DNA from: an uncultured Lachnospiraceae bacterium
GTDB lineage: Bacteria; Bacillota; Clostridia; Lachnospirales; Lachnospiraceae
NCBI GenBank assembly: GCA_937910785.1
Contig: CALDLG010000082.1
Span: 1-22,717 of the forward strand
DNA: 22,717 nucleotides
Direction of reading: 5' to 3'
In this document: one piece after another, positions 15,224 through 22,717 of the stretch
How the letters are laid out: each line of letters opens with the position of its first letter
Position numbering within the stretch: the first letter of the stretch is position 1
The notes under the pieces: model-generated
Seen by the model: only the letters and a program-made list of their open reading frames with translations
The model's database searches: none
Told to the model about the DNA's origin: nothing
Translations under genes and position numbers: made by a program

Positions 15224-16389
15224 GCGGGCCTGTTGACTAACAGTTCCCGCATCCCCTGATTTTTGTTCTCAGATTTGTCAATATCCAGATACAGATCGTT
15301 ATCCTGTTTGTTCTGCCATACGGAGCATTCCCCGATACTGCTCATATCCCTCCAGAGATCCAGAACTCCCTGATGCGCCGTACCGCCCCATTCTTCCACA
15401 TTTCCGGTGTAATCTATCGTATTGGCATACATCTCGCCGTCATACAATCCATTCGTGAAATTACCGACAACATTCTGAATTACCCGGTCTTTTGATGACA
15501 GCTGGCTGATATCCACATCATAATGCTCAGACCCCTGACCGTTTGGAAGGTCATTGCTCCATGCCCCGGAATAACTGTGTGACTGGAATTTTTTCTTCGT
15601 TGTTTTGGCGCCGATATCATCTATATAGAAACGCCACCATCTGCCGTCACCGCTTCGCACGCCATGGGACCATGAACCGTAATAATAAGTATTGTTTTCA
15701 TAGATGGCAAGCCCGATTCCATCCGGTTTTCCGTTGACATCCACACCGCCCTTATAATAATAGGAATCTGAATTTTTCAGTCCCGCGGAAAGTTTCACAT
15801 AACGCTTCAGATGCGCCAGATCCCAGATCGCATCCAGATTATTCTGCTCAAAATAGGGCATCATTTCGTTCATGATGAATTCTTTCGTATAAGAAACGTC
15901 ATTTTCATCTTCTATATCGACGATAATCGCCGTTTTATCGATCGTATTGGACTCAATGACAAGCGTATCAGACTGCCCGTTTTCCGAAGTGTCCGGCGCT
16001 TTTGGAGCTTCCTCCTGTCCGGTAACCTCTTCCGTTGTATGCTCAGAAGCTTCCGGTTCAACGGATGAATCCACGACAATCACTCCCTGTGAGGGTTCCT
16101 CCTTTGGTTTGTCATTCTGCTTCTGCTCATTGGCATAATCCAGCATGCTCTGCTGAAGCGCTTCGCTGCTGTCCTGTTCGGAATCCTTCTTTCTTCCCGG
16201 CGACAGAATGAGCAGAACGAGAATGCAGAGCAATAATACGACAATAATGCTCATCATAATCAGAATCACAGGACTTTTGGGCTCCTGCCATTCCTGTTCC
16301 TTTCCGCTTTTATGTTCCTTTGTACGGGTATGTTCCCTTTCCGTTCTGCTTTCTTTCTGTTCCGGATTTTTTTGTTCCAGTAAATTCAT
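15217..16389 (-). CDS. Single-pass membrane protein with MORN-like repeats (unknown function)
   Basis: 390 residues. The N-terminal 40 are strongly charged (K/R/E rich), one hydrophobic helix is at about 41-63, and a long acidic low-complexity linker follows (about 64-155). The C-terminal part has MORN-like units: YYYKGGVDVNGKPDGIGLAIY, YYYGSWSHGVRSGDGRWWRF, and a less regular SYSGAWSNDLPNGQGSEHY. MORN repeats often bind lipids or act as protein scaffolds, but bacterial functions are poorly known. By helix orientation the C-terminal part may be extracellular; basic residues on both sides of the helix make this uncertain. GGAG lies 7 bases before the ATG. It stands alone, convergent with the DUF6020-type gene. 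Confidence 0.82.
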   Translation of the reverse strand: MNLLEQKNPEQKESRTEREHTRTKEHKSGKEQEWQEPKSPVILIMMSIIVVLLLCILVLLILSPGRKKDSEQDSSEALQQSMLDYANEQKQNDKPKEEPSQGVIVVDSSVEPEASEHTTEEVTGQEEAPKAPDTSENGQSDTLVIESNTIDKTAIIVDIEDENDVSYTKEFIMNEMMPYFEQNNLDAIWDLAHLKRYVKLSAGLKNSDSYYYKGGVDVNGKPDGIGLAIYENNTYYYGSWSHGVRSGDGRWWRFYIDDIGAKTTKKKFQSHSYSGAWSNDLPNGQGSEHYDVDISQLSSKDRVIQNVVGNFTNGLYDGEMYANTIDYTGNVEEWGGTAHQGVLDLWRDMSSIGECSVWQNKQDNDLYLDIDKSENKNQGMRELLVNRPAK

Positions 16390-16436
16390 AATATCACTCC
16401 GTTCCGTTATATTCCTCCGCCAGATATTCTGGACAT

Positions 16437-16476
16437 ATCAGATTCCCAGCTGCGGTTATGCATATGAGAATCTGAT
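16437..16476. repeat. 9-bp inverted repeat in the leader of the MORN gene
   Basis: ATCAGATTC (16437-16445) and GAATCTGAT (16468-16476) are perfect inverted copies 22 bases apart. The loop contains two short palindromes, CAGCTG and TATGCATA. It lies 48-87 bases upstream of the start codon, between the 14-bp palindrome and the gene, so it may form an RNA stem in the leader or be a protein site. Confidence 0.6.
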
Positions 16477-16481
16477 CTTAA

Positions 16482-16495
16482 TTACCGATCGGTAA
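16482..16495. promoter_or_regulatory. 14-bp palindrome, operator-like
   Basis: TTACCGATCGGTAA is a perfect 14-base palindrome about 93 bases upstream of the MORN gene start. Its core ACCGATCGGT is like sites of some TetR-type repressors (inference). No TetR gene lies in the window. A TGATAAAAT stretch at about 16512-16520 on the minus strand could be a -10, but no clear -35 is visible. The rest of 16390-16594 holds nothing else I can name. Confidence 0.5.
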
Positions 16496-16594
16496 AATCA
16501 GCTCTCCATGCGATTTTATCATTTCATATCTCCGCATGTTTTCATTGTACTGAAATATCCTTAAAGAATTCCGAGGAAAATTATTAATTTTTTC

Positions 16595-17986
16595 TTATTT
16601 TGAACGTTGAGACAGATATTCGTCTATTCCTCTGGCCGCCGCTTTCCCCGCACCCATCGCAAGGATTACAGTTGCAGCTCCGGTTACCGCATCGCCTCCG
16701 GCATAAACGCCTTCTTTCGTCGTCTTACCGCAGTCTTCCTCCGCAACGATACATTTACGTTTATTCACTTCAAGCCCCGCTGTTGTGGAAGAAATCAGCG
16801 GATTCGGAGACGTACCAAGCGACATGATTACCGTATCCACATCCATCACAAATTCCGAACCGGGAATCTCCACCGGGCGTCTTCTGCCCGAAGCATCCGG
16901 TTCTCCCAGCTCCATTTTGATACATTTGATACCGCATACCCAGCCGTTTTCATCCGCGAGGATTTCGACCGGATTTGTCAATAAATCGAAGATAATGCCC
17001 TCCTCCTTCGCATGATGCACTTCCTCCACTCTGGCGGGCAGCTCTTCTTCACTTCTCCGGTATACAATATGCACTTCCGCGCCAAGTCGCAGCGCTGTCC
17101 TTGCCGCATCCATTGCCACATTACCGCCGCCTACAACCGCAACCGCTTTTCCTCTCATGATCGGTGTATCGGAATCTTCACGGAAAGCCTTCATCAGATT
17201 GCTTCTCGTCAGATATTCATTGGCGGAGAAGACGCCGTTGGACTGTTCGCCGGGTATGCCCATGAATTTCGGCAGACCGGCTCCCGAACCGATAAATACG
17301 GCCTCAAAGCCTTCTTCATCCAACAGCTCATCGATTGTCACGGACTTTCCAACCACGACATTTGTCTCTATTTTTACACCAAGAGATTTCACATTTTCGA
17401 TCTCTTTGCATACAACATTCTCTTTCGGCAGACGAAACTCCGGAATTCCGTACACGAGCACGCCGCCAGCCTCATGAAGCGCCTCAAAAATCGTTACGTC
17501 ATAACCCATTTTGGCCAGATCGCCGGCACAGGTCAGACCGGCCGGACCGGAACCGATTACCGCAACCTTCTGATTCCGCTTCTCTTTTGCGCCTTCCGGT
17601 TTTACGCCGTTCTCTCTCGCCCAGTCTGCCGCAAAACGCTCCAGCTTTCCGATGGAAATCGGCTCTCCCTTAATGCCTCTGATACATTTTCCTTCACACT
17701 GGCTCTCCTGAGGGCATACGCGTCCGCACACCGCAGGCAGGGAAGAGGACTCGCTGATAATCTGATATGCCGCTTCGATATTGCCTTCTTTTATCTGTTC
17801 AATGAACCCCGGAATATTAATCGCAACCGGACAGCCCTTGATGCACTGCGCATTTTTACAGTTAATACAGCGCTGCGCCTCAAGCATCGCTTCTTCTTTG
17901 TTATAACCAAGGCATACTTCTTCGAAATTGACCGCACGAACTTTTGCATCCTGCTCCCGGACAGGCACCTTCTTTAAAACATCCAT
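16595..17986 (-). CDS. nfnB: NfnB-type NADPH-dependent FAD/FeS subunit (GltA-like), electron-bifurcating NfnAB
   Basis: 463 residues, glutamate-synthase small-chain family. With the NfnA-like gene directly upstream it is most likely the large subunit of NfnAB, which reversibly couples NADH- and reduced-ferredoxin-dependent reduction of NADP+. Seen: two [4Fe-4S] ligand sets, Cys40/43/48/52 and Cys87/91/97/101, the FAD motif VAVIGSGPAGL (from 141), a VAVVGGGNVAMDAARTALRLGA NADPH motif, and a closing GDAVTGAATVILAMGAGKAAARG. The ATG at 17984-17986 overlaps the nfnA stop by one base. A TTG codon just upstream (17987-17989) has the better-spaced GGAGG and could be the start. Older annotation would call this gltA (glutamate synthase small subunit); no large subunit is nearby. 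Confidence 0.93.
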   Translation of the reverse strand: MDVLKKVPVREQDAKVRAVNFEEVCLGYNKEEAMLEAQRCINCKNAQCIKGCPVAINIPGFIEQIKEGNIEAAYQIISESSSLPAVCGRVCPQESQCEGKCIRGIKGEPISIGKLERFAADWARENGVKPEGAKEKRNQKVAVIGSGPAGLTCAGDLAKMGYDVTIFEALHEAGGVLVYGIPEFRLPKENVVCKEIENVKSLGVKIETNVVVGKSVTIDELLDEEGFEAVFIGSGAGLPKFMGIPGEQSNGVFSANEYLTRSNLMKAFREDSDTPIMRGKAVAVVGGGNVAMDAARTALRLGAEVHIVYRRSEEELPARVEEVHHAKEEGIIFDLLTNPVEILADENGWVCGIKCIKMELGEPDASGRRRPVEIPGSEFVMDVDTVIMSLGTSPNPLISSTTAGLEVNKRKCIVAEEDCGKTTKEGVYAGGDAVTGAATVILAMGAGKAAARGIDEYLSQRSK

Positions 17987-18876
17987 CAATCATTACCTCC
18001 ACAGTTTCCGCATCCGCCATGATGGGTATTTCCTTCTTTGGCTTTTAAAAATGCTCTTCCTTCTTCTGTTTTATAGATCTGCTGGCGTTTCATCGCCTGA
18101 TCGAAATCAACCTTATGACCGTCAAACTCCGGCCCGTCCACACAGGCGAATTTCACTTCTCCATCCACAGTAACGCGGCATGCTCCGCACATTCCGGTAC
18201 CGTCCACCATAATCGGATTCAGGCTGACAATTGTCGGAATATGCAGCTCTTCCGTCATTTTGCAGACAAATTTCATCATAATCATCGGTCCGATTGCAAC
18301 ACAGACGTCATATTTTTTTCCTTCCGCCTCTACAAGATCCCTGATCGTCTGCGTAACCATACCGCTTCTTCCATAGGAACCGTCATCCGTGGTGATGTAA
18401 AGATTCCCGGCAACGGCCTCCATTTCCTTTTCCATAATCAGCAGATCCTTCGTTTTCGCACCGACAATTACATCCGCATCGATTCCTTTTTCATGAAGCC
18501 ATTTCACCTGCGGATATACCGGTGCGGTTCCGACGCCTCCCGCCACGAAAAGCATCTTCTTTCCTCTGAGACCTTCCGGATCTTCCTGTGTAAATTCCGA
18601 CGGACATCCGAGCGGTCCCACAAAATCATGAAAACTGTCACCTGCCTTCAACGCCGACATTTTCTGCGTCGCCGCACCGACAGTCTGAAATACAATGGTA
18701 ATCGTTCCCTTTTCTCTGTCGTAATCACAGATCGTAAGCGGAATTCTCTCCCCGTCCTCATCCATCCTGACAATAATAAACTGTCCGGGCTGGCAGGATT
18801 TCGCAACTCGCTTCGCTTCGACGATCATCATATAGATATTCGTCGTCAGCTCTTCTGCCTGTAAAATTTTATACAT
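17986..18876 (-). CDS. nfnA: NfnA-type sulfide/dihydroorotate-dehydrogenase-like FAD/[2Fe-2S] subunit
   Basis: 296 residues. This is the small NAD(H)-binding subunit of NfnAB (also annotated sulfide dehydrogenase-like SudB or dihydroorotate dehydrogenase electron-transfer subunit). Seen: an FAD-binding ferredoxin-reductase fold with the ERIPLTICDYD motif (residues 43-53), an NAD site FVAGGVGTAPVYPQVKWL (110-127), and a C-terminal [2Fe-2S] site VDGTGMCGACR with Asp225, Cys230, Cys233 and Cys245, the one-Asp-three-Cys set known from NfnA. A cysteine-rich end (HHGGCGNCGGND) is present. GGAGG is 5 bases before the ATG. It overlaps nfnB by one base (TGATG), so the two are translationally coupled. 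Confidence 0.92.
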   Translation of the reverse strand: MYKILQAEELTTNIYMMIVEAKRVAKSCQPGQFIIVRMDEDGERIPLTICDYDREKGTITIVFQTVGAATQKMSALKAGDSFHDFVGPLGCPSEFTQEDPEGLRGKKMLFVAGGVGTAPVYPQVKWLHEKGIDADVIVGAKTKDLLIMEKEMEAVAGNLYITTDDGSYGRSGMVTQTIRDLVEAEGKKYDVCVAIGPMIMMKFVCKMTEELHIPTIVSLNPIMVDGTGMCGACRVTVDGEVKFACVDGPEFDGHKVDFDQAMKRQQIYKTEEGRAFLKAKEGNTHHGGCGNCGGND

Positions 18877-18892
18877 AATCTCCTCCGTTTCT

Positions 18893-18918
18893 GCCCGGAC
18901 CGCAGATAACGGTCCGGC
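18893..18918. promoter_or_regulatory. Stem-loop between the TPR-protein gene and nfnA
   Basis: CCGGACCG (18895-18902), 7-base loop CAGATAA, CGGTCCGG (18910-18917): a perfect 8-bp GC-rich stem just upstream of the nfnA ribosome site (about 10 bases away). There is no T-run on the minus strand, so termination would be inefficient; RNA processing or partial attenuation are alternatives. Confidence 0.55.
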
Positions 18919-18930
18919 ATCATTATATTT

Positions 18931-20421
18931 CTATATCGGAACGGCCGCAAATTCTCCGTTCTCATCATATCCAAGCCGCGCTGCGGCTCCCGTATAAACC
19001 TGCACCAGAAAGACTTTATCCGTTCTGCTCATCAAACCGGTGCCGTCATCATAATACTCGTTAATCGTAAAATAAGTATCTTCCCCGATCTGAAGCACCG
19101 AACTGAACTGGTAGCTGAAAGTGCCGCTCTGCAGTTCCACTTTTCCACTGGCATTCAAAAGATAATGCGTCTCCACCAGACGGGATATCAGCCTTTCAAC
19201 CGCCTCATCCGTTGAAATGGTATTCCGCAGCCGGAGGGTAAAGGTACGCATCGTGACATCGCTGTATATCCCGTCCTCGCTGACATTTACGAATTTGAAA
19301 TTCGTTGTTCCAAGGGGCATCGGAATCGGTCCCGAATAGGGAACGGAGTCCTTGGTCGGCTGGGAATCATCCGTCGTATAAAAGGTCTTACACCCTTCCT
19401 GCCCGATGACGGAAATCATCATAGGCTGGGTGTAAATACCGCTGTAAAGCTCTACCACCGGTGCATTCGGCACCTCCAGATTAATATGATAAGCCTTGGT
19501 TACAACCTCGCTTCTGATTCCGTAGTCATTGATGAACAAAGCGCTGATCGTATGATCGCCGTTTTCCAGAAAAAGAGGCGCCGTGTAGATCTGACTGTTT
19601 TCATCCGGCATGGAGCCGTCCGTCGTATAATAAATCGTGCCGGAGGTATTGGAGCTTAATTTTAACGGAATTACTTCCGCATAATCCCCCTCGATATAGC
19701 TGAACTGTGGTTCCTTGGCCATATAGCCCTGAAACATATTGACAATAGACTCTTCCTGACAGGAAAGCAGCAGCTCGTTAATCTCCTCATATCGGTCTTC
19801 CTTCGTGTAAATCGTAATCATCTTATCATAGGCTTCTTCCACCTCTTCATAAGAATAAATTCCCTTATCAATAATCTGTTTCAGCGCCTGCAGCGCGGAT
19901 TCATTATCGGAAAGCAGATAACAGTAATCCGCCTTCAGAAACAAAATCCCCGCCTGTGTATCATCTTTATGATATGCGGTATCCAAATATGCAATAGCCT
20001 GTTTGTAATCTCCCCGTTCCGCACATTCCATGGCCTGCTCGATCTGATAATCCACTGTCTGTATATGCCAGGAATAAACCATCCAGGAGATAACGGTAAA
20101 CAAAAGCATGATGCCGACGGCAATGATAACGCCCAGCTGCCTGCTTCTCTGAACACGCCTTGCCTCTTTCTCTTTTCTTTCCTCTTCGTCAATGATAACC
20201 GGTTCTGTCTTCGGTTTTTCCGCTTCTTCCGATGCCGGCGACGGCAGCTCCTCTTTGTGCTCCGGCTCCTCATCCTGCAGCGCTGCCAGCGTGGAAAGCG
20301 TTTCCGTAATGCTGTTTTCAATTTCCGGCTCAAAATCCGGTACGATCCGAATCTCACTGCCACAGACCTCACAGATCAAATGGCCTTCTTTGATCTCATT
20401 TCCACAATTCGGACATTTCAT
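18931..20421 (-). CDS. Zinc-ribbon, membrane, TPR and tandem chitobiase-C-terminal-like protein (unknown function)
   Basis: 496 residues. Seen in order: zinc ribbon with Cys3, Cys6, Cys17, Cys20; acidic linker to about 80; basic ERKEKEARRVQRSRQ then a helix (about 96-117), putting the rest outside the cell; TPR-like helices (about 122-230); two repeats matching the CHB_HEX_C_1 pattern (GTIYYTTDGSMPDENSQIYT at about 261-280 and KTFYTTDDSQPTKDSVPYSG at about 345-364); and a C-terminal domain with a FTINEYYDDGTG strand. Family members of this build are common in Lachnospiraceae and have no known role; envelope sensing or carbohydrate contact is inference. Start at 20419-20421: GGGAG is 6 bases upstream. 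A longer frame to 20466 would overlap folD. Confidence 0.88.
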   Translation of the reverse strand: MKCPNCGNEIKEGHLICEVCGSEIRIVPDFEPEIENSITETLSTLAALQDEEPEHKEELPSPASEEAEKPKTEPVIIDEEERKEKEARRVQRSRQLGVIIAVGIMLLFTVISWMVYSWHIQTVDYQIEQAMECAERGDYKQAIAYLDTAYHKDDTQAGILFLKADYCYLLSDNESALQALKQIIDKGIYSYEEVEEAYDKMITIYTKEDRYEEINELLLSCQEESIVNMFQGYMAKEPQFSYIEGDYAEVIPLKLSSNTSGTIYYTTDGSMPDENSQIYTAPLFLENGDHTISALFINDYGIRSEVVTKAYHINLEVPNAPVVELYSGIYTQPMMISVIGQEGCKTFYTTDDSQPTKDSVPYSGPIPMPLGTTNFKFVNVSEDGIYSDVTMRTFTLRLRNTISTDEAVERLISRLVETHYLLNASGKVELQSGTFSYQFSSVLQIGEDTYFTINEYYDDGTGLMSRTDKVFLVQVYTGAAARLGYDENGEFAAVPI

Positions 20422-20435
20422 AGGCAGCTCCCTTT

Positions 20436-21281
20436 CTAATGTCTTAAAGCGGCCGACTCCACACAATTATGCATCAACATGGCAATCGTCATCGGTCCGA
20501 CGCCTCCCGGTACCGGTGTGATCGCGCTGCAGACAGGAGCGACATCGTCATAATCTACATCCCCGCACAGTTTATTGTTCTCGTTTCTGTGGATTCCAAC
20601 ATCAATGACAACAGCCCCCTCTTTTACATACTCTCTTGTTATCATTTTCGGTTTCCCGACAGCGGCTACCAGAATATCCGCCCTTTTCGTTACCTCCTTC
20701 AGATTTTTCGTTCTGGAATGTGTTATGGTAACGGTTCCGTTTTCCCGAAGCAGCAAAAGCGCCATCGGTTTCCCGACAATATTGCTCCTTCCGATGATGA
20801 CACATTCTTTTCCTTCAATTTCAATTCCCGACCGCTTCAAAAGCTGAATAATGCCGGCCGGCGTACAGGAAACATACCCTTCCTGACCGATGCACAGCGC
20901 TCCCACGCTCTGCGGATGAAAGCCGTCCACATCCTTTTCCGGCACGATCGCGCGGATAACCGCATCCTCGTCGATATGTTCCGGCAGCGGAAGCTGCACC
21001 AGAATCCCATTTACATCCTTCCTTCCGTTCAGCTCTCCGATCAGCGCAAGCAGCTCTTCCTGCGTCGTCTCTTCCGGCAGCTCGTAAGAAAGCGATGTGA
21101 TGCCGATATAGGCACAGGCTTTCTTTTTATTGCCCACATAAACGGCGGAAGCCGGATCATCCCCAACCTGAATCACCGCAAGGCAGACAGAGATTCCCTC
21201 TTTCTTCATGGCAGCGACCTTTTCCTTCAATTCCTCTTTTATCTGCGCCGAAATTTCTTTTCCATTTATAATCTGCGGCAT
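20436..21281 (-). CDS. folD: Methylenetetrahydrofolate dehydrogenase/cyclohydrolase FolD
   Basis: 281-residue bifunctional cytosolic enzyme converting 5,10-methylene-THF to methenyl- and 10-formyl-THF, using NADP+ in most bacteria. Seen: catalytic Tyr48 and Lys52 in YVGNK, QLPLPEHI (97-104), DVDGFHP with Asp119 (117-123), nucleotide-binding GRSNIVGKPMA (164-174) and the closing TPVPGGVGPMTIAML. Length and motifs are normal. The ATG has AAAGGAG 9 bases upstream and lies 21 bases after fhs. With fhs it forms the formyl-to-methylene segment of the tetrahydrofolate pathway used for purines, formyl-Met and, in acetogens, the methyl branch. Confidence 0.97.
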   Translation of the reverse strand: MPQIINGKEISAQIKEELKEKVAAMKKEGISVCLAVIQVGDDPASAVYVGNKKKACAYIGITSLSYELPEETTQEELLALIGELNGRKDVNGILVQLPLPEHIDEDAVIRAIVPEKDVDGFHPQSVGALCIGQEGYVSCTPAGIIQLLKRSGIEIEGKECVIIGRSNIVGKPMALLLLRENGTVTITHSRTKNLKEVTKRADILVAAVGKPKMITREYVKEGAVVIDVGIHRNENNKLCGDVDYDDVAPVCSAITPVPGGVGPMTIAMLMHNCVESAALRH

Positions 21282-21302
21282 CTTCTCTCAGACTCCTTTC
21301 TT

Positions 21303-22717
21303 TCAAAACAATCCCGTAATCACGCCGTCATCGTTCACGTCGATTCCATATGCGGCAGGCTTCCTGGGCAGTCCCGGCATTGTCATGACTGTCCCGGTCA
21401 ACACTACGACAAAACCGGCTCCGGCAGCCACATAGGCTTCCCGAACCGTAATCTCAAAATGCTCCGGCCGGCCGAGCCTGCCCGGATCGTCCGAAAGGGA
21501 ATACTGCGTCTTCGCCATGCAGACCGGCAGACCGCCGAATCCGAGCTCGGTAATCTTCCGAAGCTGTGTTTCCGCAGCGGGCATATAGGATACGCCATCC
21601 GCTCCGTAAATCTCACCGGCCACCGCCTGAATTTTCTCTTTCAGAGAAAGAGAATCCTCATAAAGCACATGAAAATCAGAGGGTTTTGTTTCCAGCGTAT
21701 GAAGCACCTTTTCAGCCAGCTCAAGTCCGCCTTCTCCCCCCTTCTCCCACACTCCGGAAAGTGCAAATTCACAATTTCTTTCTTCACAGAAGCGCTTTAC
21801 GAAGGCTACCTCCGCCGGCGTATCCGTCAAAAAGGAATTCAGTGTACAGACAATCGGCACGCCATACTTTTTCAGACTTTCAATATGTTTTTCCAGATTA
21901 ACGATGCCGCGGGCAAGAGCCTCCATATTTTCTCCGGACAGTTCCTCCTTCGGCACGCCTCCATTATATTTCAATGCCCTGACAGTCGCCACCAGAACCA
22001 CTGCATTCGGTTTCAGGCCGCCGATACGGCATTTAATATCAAAAAACTTCTCCGCACCGAGATCCGCGCCGAAGCCGGCTTCGGTAATCACATAATCGGC
22101 CATCTTAAGCGCTGATCCTGTCGCCCTGATCGAATTGCATCCATGTGCAATATTGGCAAAAGGTCCGCCGTGAACGAGTGCCGGCGTATGTTCCAGCGTC
22201 TGAATCAGATTCGGCTTCATGGCGTCTTTCAGCAGCGCCGCCATCGCACCCACAGCCTTTAAATCTGCCGCCGTCACCGGCTTTCCCTGATAGTCATATG
22301 CGACAATAATTCTTCCGAGCCGTTCCTTTAAATCCTGCATATCCGATGCGAGACAGAGAATTGCCATGATTTCAGAGGCTACCGTAATGACGAAATGATC
22401 TTCCCTCACAACGCCGTCAGCCTTGCTTCCAAGCCCGATTACGATATTGCGAAGCGCCCTGTCATTCATATCAAGGCATCTTTTCCATACGACCTGTCTC
22501 GTATCGATACCGAGCTCATTTCCCTGCTGAATATGATTATCGAGCAGGGCAGCAAGCAGATTATTTGCGGAAGTTACGGCATGAAAATCTCCCGTAAAAT
22601 GCAGATTCAGATCTTCCATCGGAACGACCTGGGAATAGCCGCCGCCCGCGGCGCCGCCCTTGATTCCGAAGCAGGGACCGAGGGAAGGTTCCCGCAGAGC
22701 TAAAACCGTCTTCTTTC
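21303..22717 (-). CDS. fhs: Formate-tetrahydrofolate ligase (partial, 5' end outside window)
   Basis: ATP-dependent enzyme that makes 10-formyl-THF from formate and THF. About 471 residues are visible; the family has about 556, so roughly 85 N-terminal residues, including the ATP P-loop, lie beyond the window edge. Seen: the reading frame is open to base 22717 with VLALREPSLGPCFGIKGG before VVPMEDLNLHFTGDFHA, both family hallmarks, then EKFFDIKCRIGG and the HTPALVHGGPFANIAHGCNS segment. An ATG at 22617-22619 is internal, not the start. No frameshift. First gene of the right-hand unit that continues to folD. Confidence 0.97.
   Translation of the reverse strand, partial: KKTVLALREPSLGPCFGIKGGAAGGGYSQVVPMEDLNLHFTGDFHAVTSANNLLAALLDNHIQQGNELGIDTRQVVWKRCLDMNDRALRNIVIGLGSKADGVVREDHFVITVASEIMAILCLASDMQDLKERLGRIIVAYDYQGKPVTAADLKAVGAMAALLKDAMKPNLIQTLEHTPALVHGGPFANIAHGCNSIRATGSALKMADYVITEAGFGADLGAEKFFDIKCRIGGLKPNAVVLVATVRALKYNGGVPKEELSGENMEALARGIVNLEKHIESLKKYGVPIVCTLNSFLTDTPAEVAFVKRFCEERNCEFALSGVWEKGGEGGLELAEKVLHTLETKPSDFHVLYEDSLSLKEKIQAVAGEIYGADGVSYMPAAETQLRKITELGFGGLPVCMAKTQYSLSDDPGRLGRPEHFEITVREAYVAAGAGFVVVLTGTVMTMPGLPRKPAAYGIDVNDDGVITGLF

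Noticed and set aside
16560..16594. AT-rich stretch after the nfnB stop as a terminator
   Set aside because: It holds only an A/T stem without a GC-rich part, so there is no convincing intrinsic terminator.
17012..17977. 321-codon plus-strand frame opposite nfnB
   Set aside because: Antisense shadow of a conserved gene, with no domain and no start signals.
20469..22115. 548-codon open frame on the plus strand opposite folD and fhs
   Set aside because: It lies wholly antisense to two well-conserved genes, its translation shows no recognisable domain and is rich in Arg, His, Ser and Phe as expected from reversed codons, and no ribosome site or promoter is evident.
1..22717. CRISPR arrays, tRNA or rRNA genes, insertion sequences, prophage, toxin-antitoxin or defence genes
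   Set aside because: I looked for regularly spaced repeats, transposase or integrase motifs and structural RNA patterns on both strands and saw none.

Overview
The window looks like a chromosomal segment of an anaerobic, spore-forming (or recently spore-forming) member of the Clostridia, most like Lachnospiraceae. The grounds are the yqfC-yqfD-phoH-HD-ybeY gene order, a SpoVB-like flippase, a BofC-like protein, an NfnAB pair, moderate GC, AGGAGG-type ribosome binding sites, and several zinc-ribbon or single-pass membrane proteins of a style common in that family. The family assignment is from recognition, not from a search. The window is almost wholly core genome. I see no phage, insertion sequence, CRISPR array, tRNA or rRNA.

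Layout, in the direction of transcription. All genes but one lie on the minus strand, so they read from high to low coordinates. Right block (22717 to 16595): fhs (5' end cut by the window edge), folD, a zinc-ribbon/TPR/chitobiase-like membrane protein, an 8-bp-stem hairpin, then nfnA and nfnB. This joins tetrahydrofolate one-carbon chemistry with ferredoxin/NAD(H)/NADP(H) redox balancing. Next comes a single membrane protein with MORN-like repeats (15217-16389), whose upstream region carries a perfect 14-bp palindrome and a 9-bp inverted repeat. The only plus-strand gene (13411-15183) is a DUF6020-type polytopic membrane protein with a clear sigma-A promoter and an intrinsic terminator of its own.

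Left block (13160 to 1): this starts from a near-consensus sigma-A promoter at 13195-13223 and runs through zinc-ribbon membrane protein, rlmH, metallophosphoesterase, pyrimidine-nucleoside phosphorylase, yqfC, yqfD, phoH, HD-domain membrane protein, ybeY, SpoVB-like flippase, BofC-like protein, an HI0933/BaiN-family flavoprotein and a COG2509-family flavoprotein (3' end cut by the window edge). Gaps are short and several genes overlap. A sigma-E-like promoter just upstream of yqfC suggests a sporulation-specific internal start. A weaker sigma-A-like promoter may lie upstream of the BofC-like gene.

Main points for a second look. (1) The HD protein between phoH and ybeY keeps the membrane part of the PgpH c-di-AMP phosphodiesterase family, but it lacks the large extracellular sensor domain and has lost most HD metal ligands (HD reads HR), so it is probably a pseudoenzyme. 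(2) An 11-bp perfect inverted repeat lies between two strong divergent promoters. (3) The MORN gene has an operator-like palindrome. (4) A sigma-E-like promoter sits before yqfCD. (5) Several starts needed revision from the longest open frame: the COG2509 protein starts upstream of the first obvious ATG, while the HD protein, deoA, yqfD, the DUF6020 gene, nfnB and the TPR protein start inside the longest frame. I found no convincing new defence or biosynthetic system.
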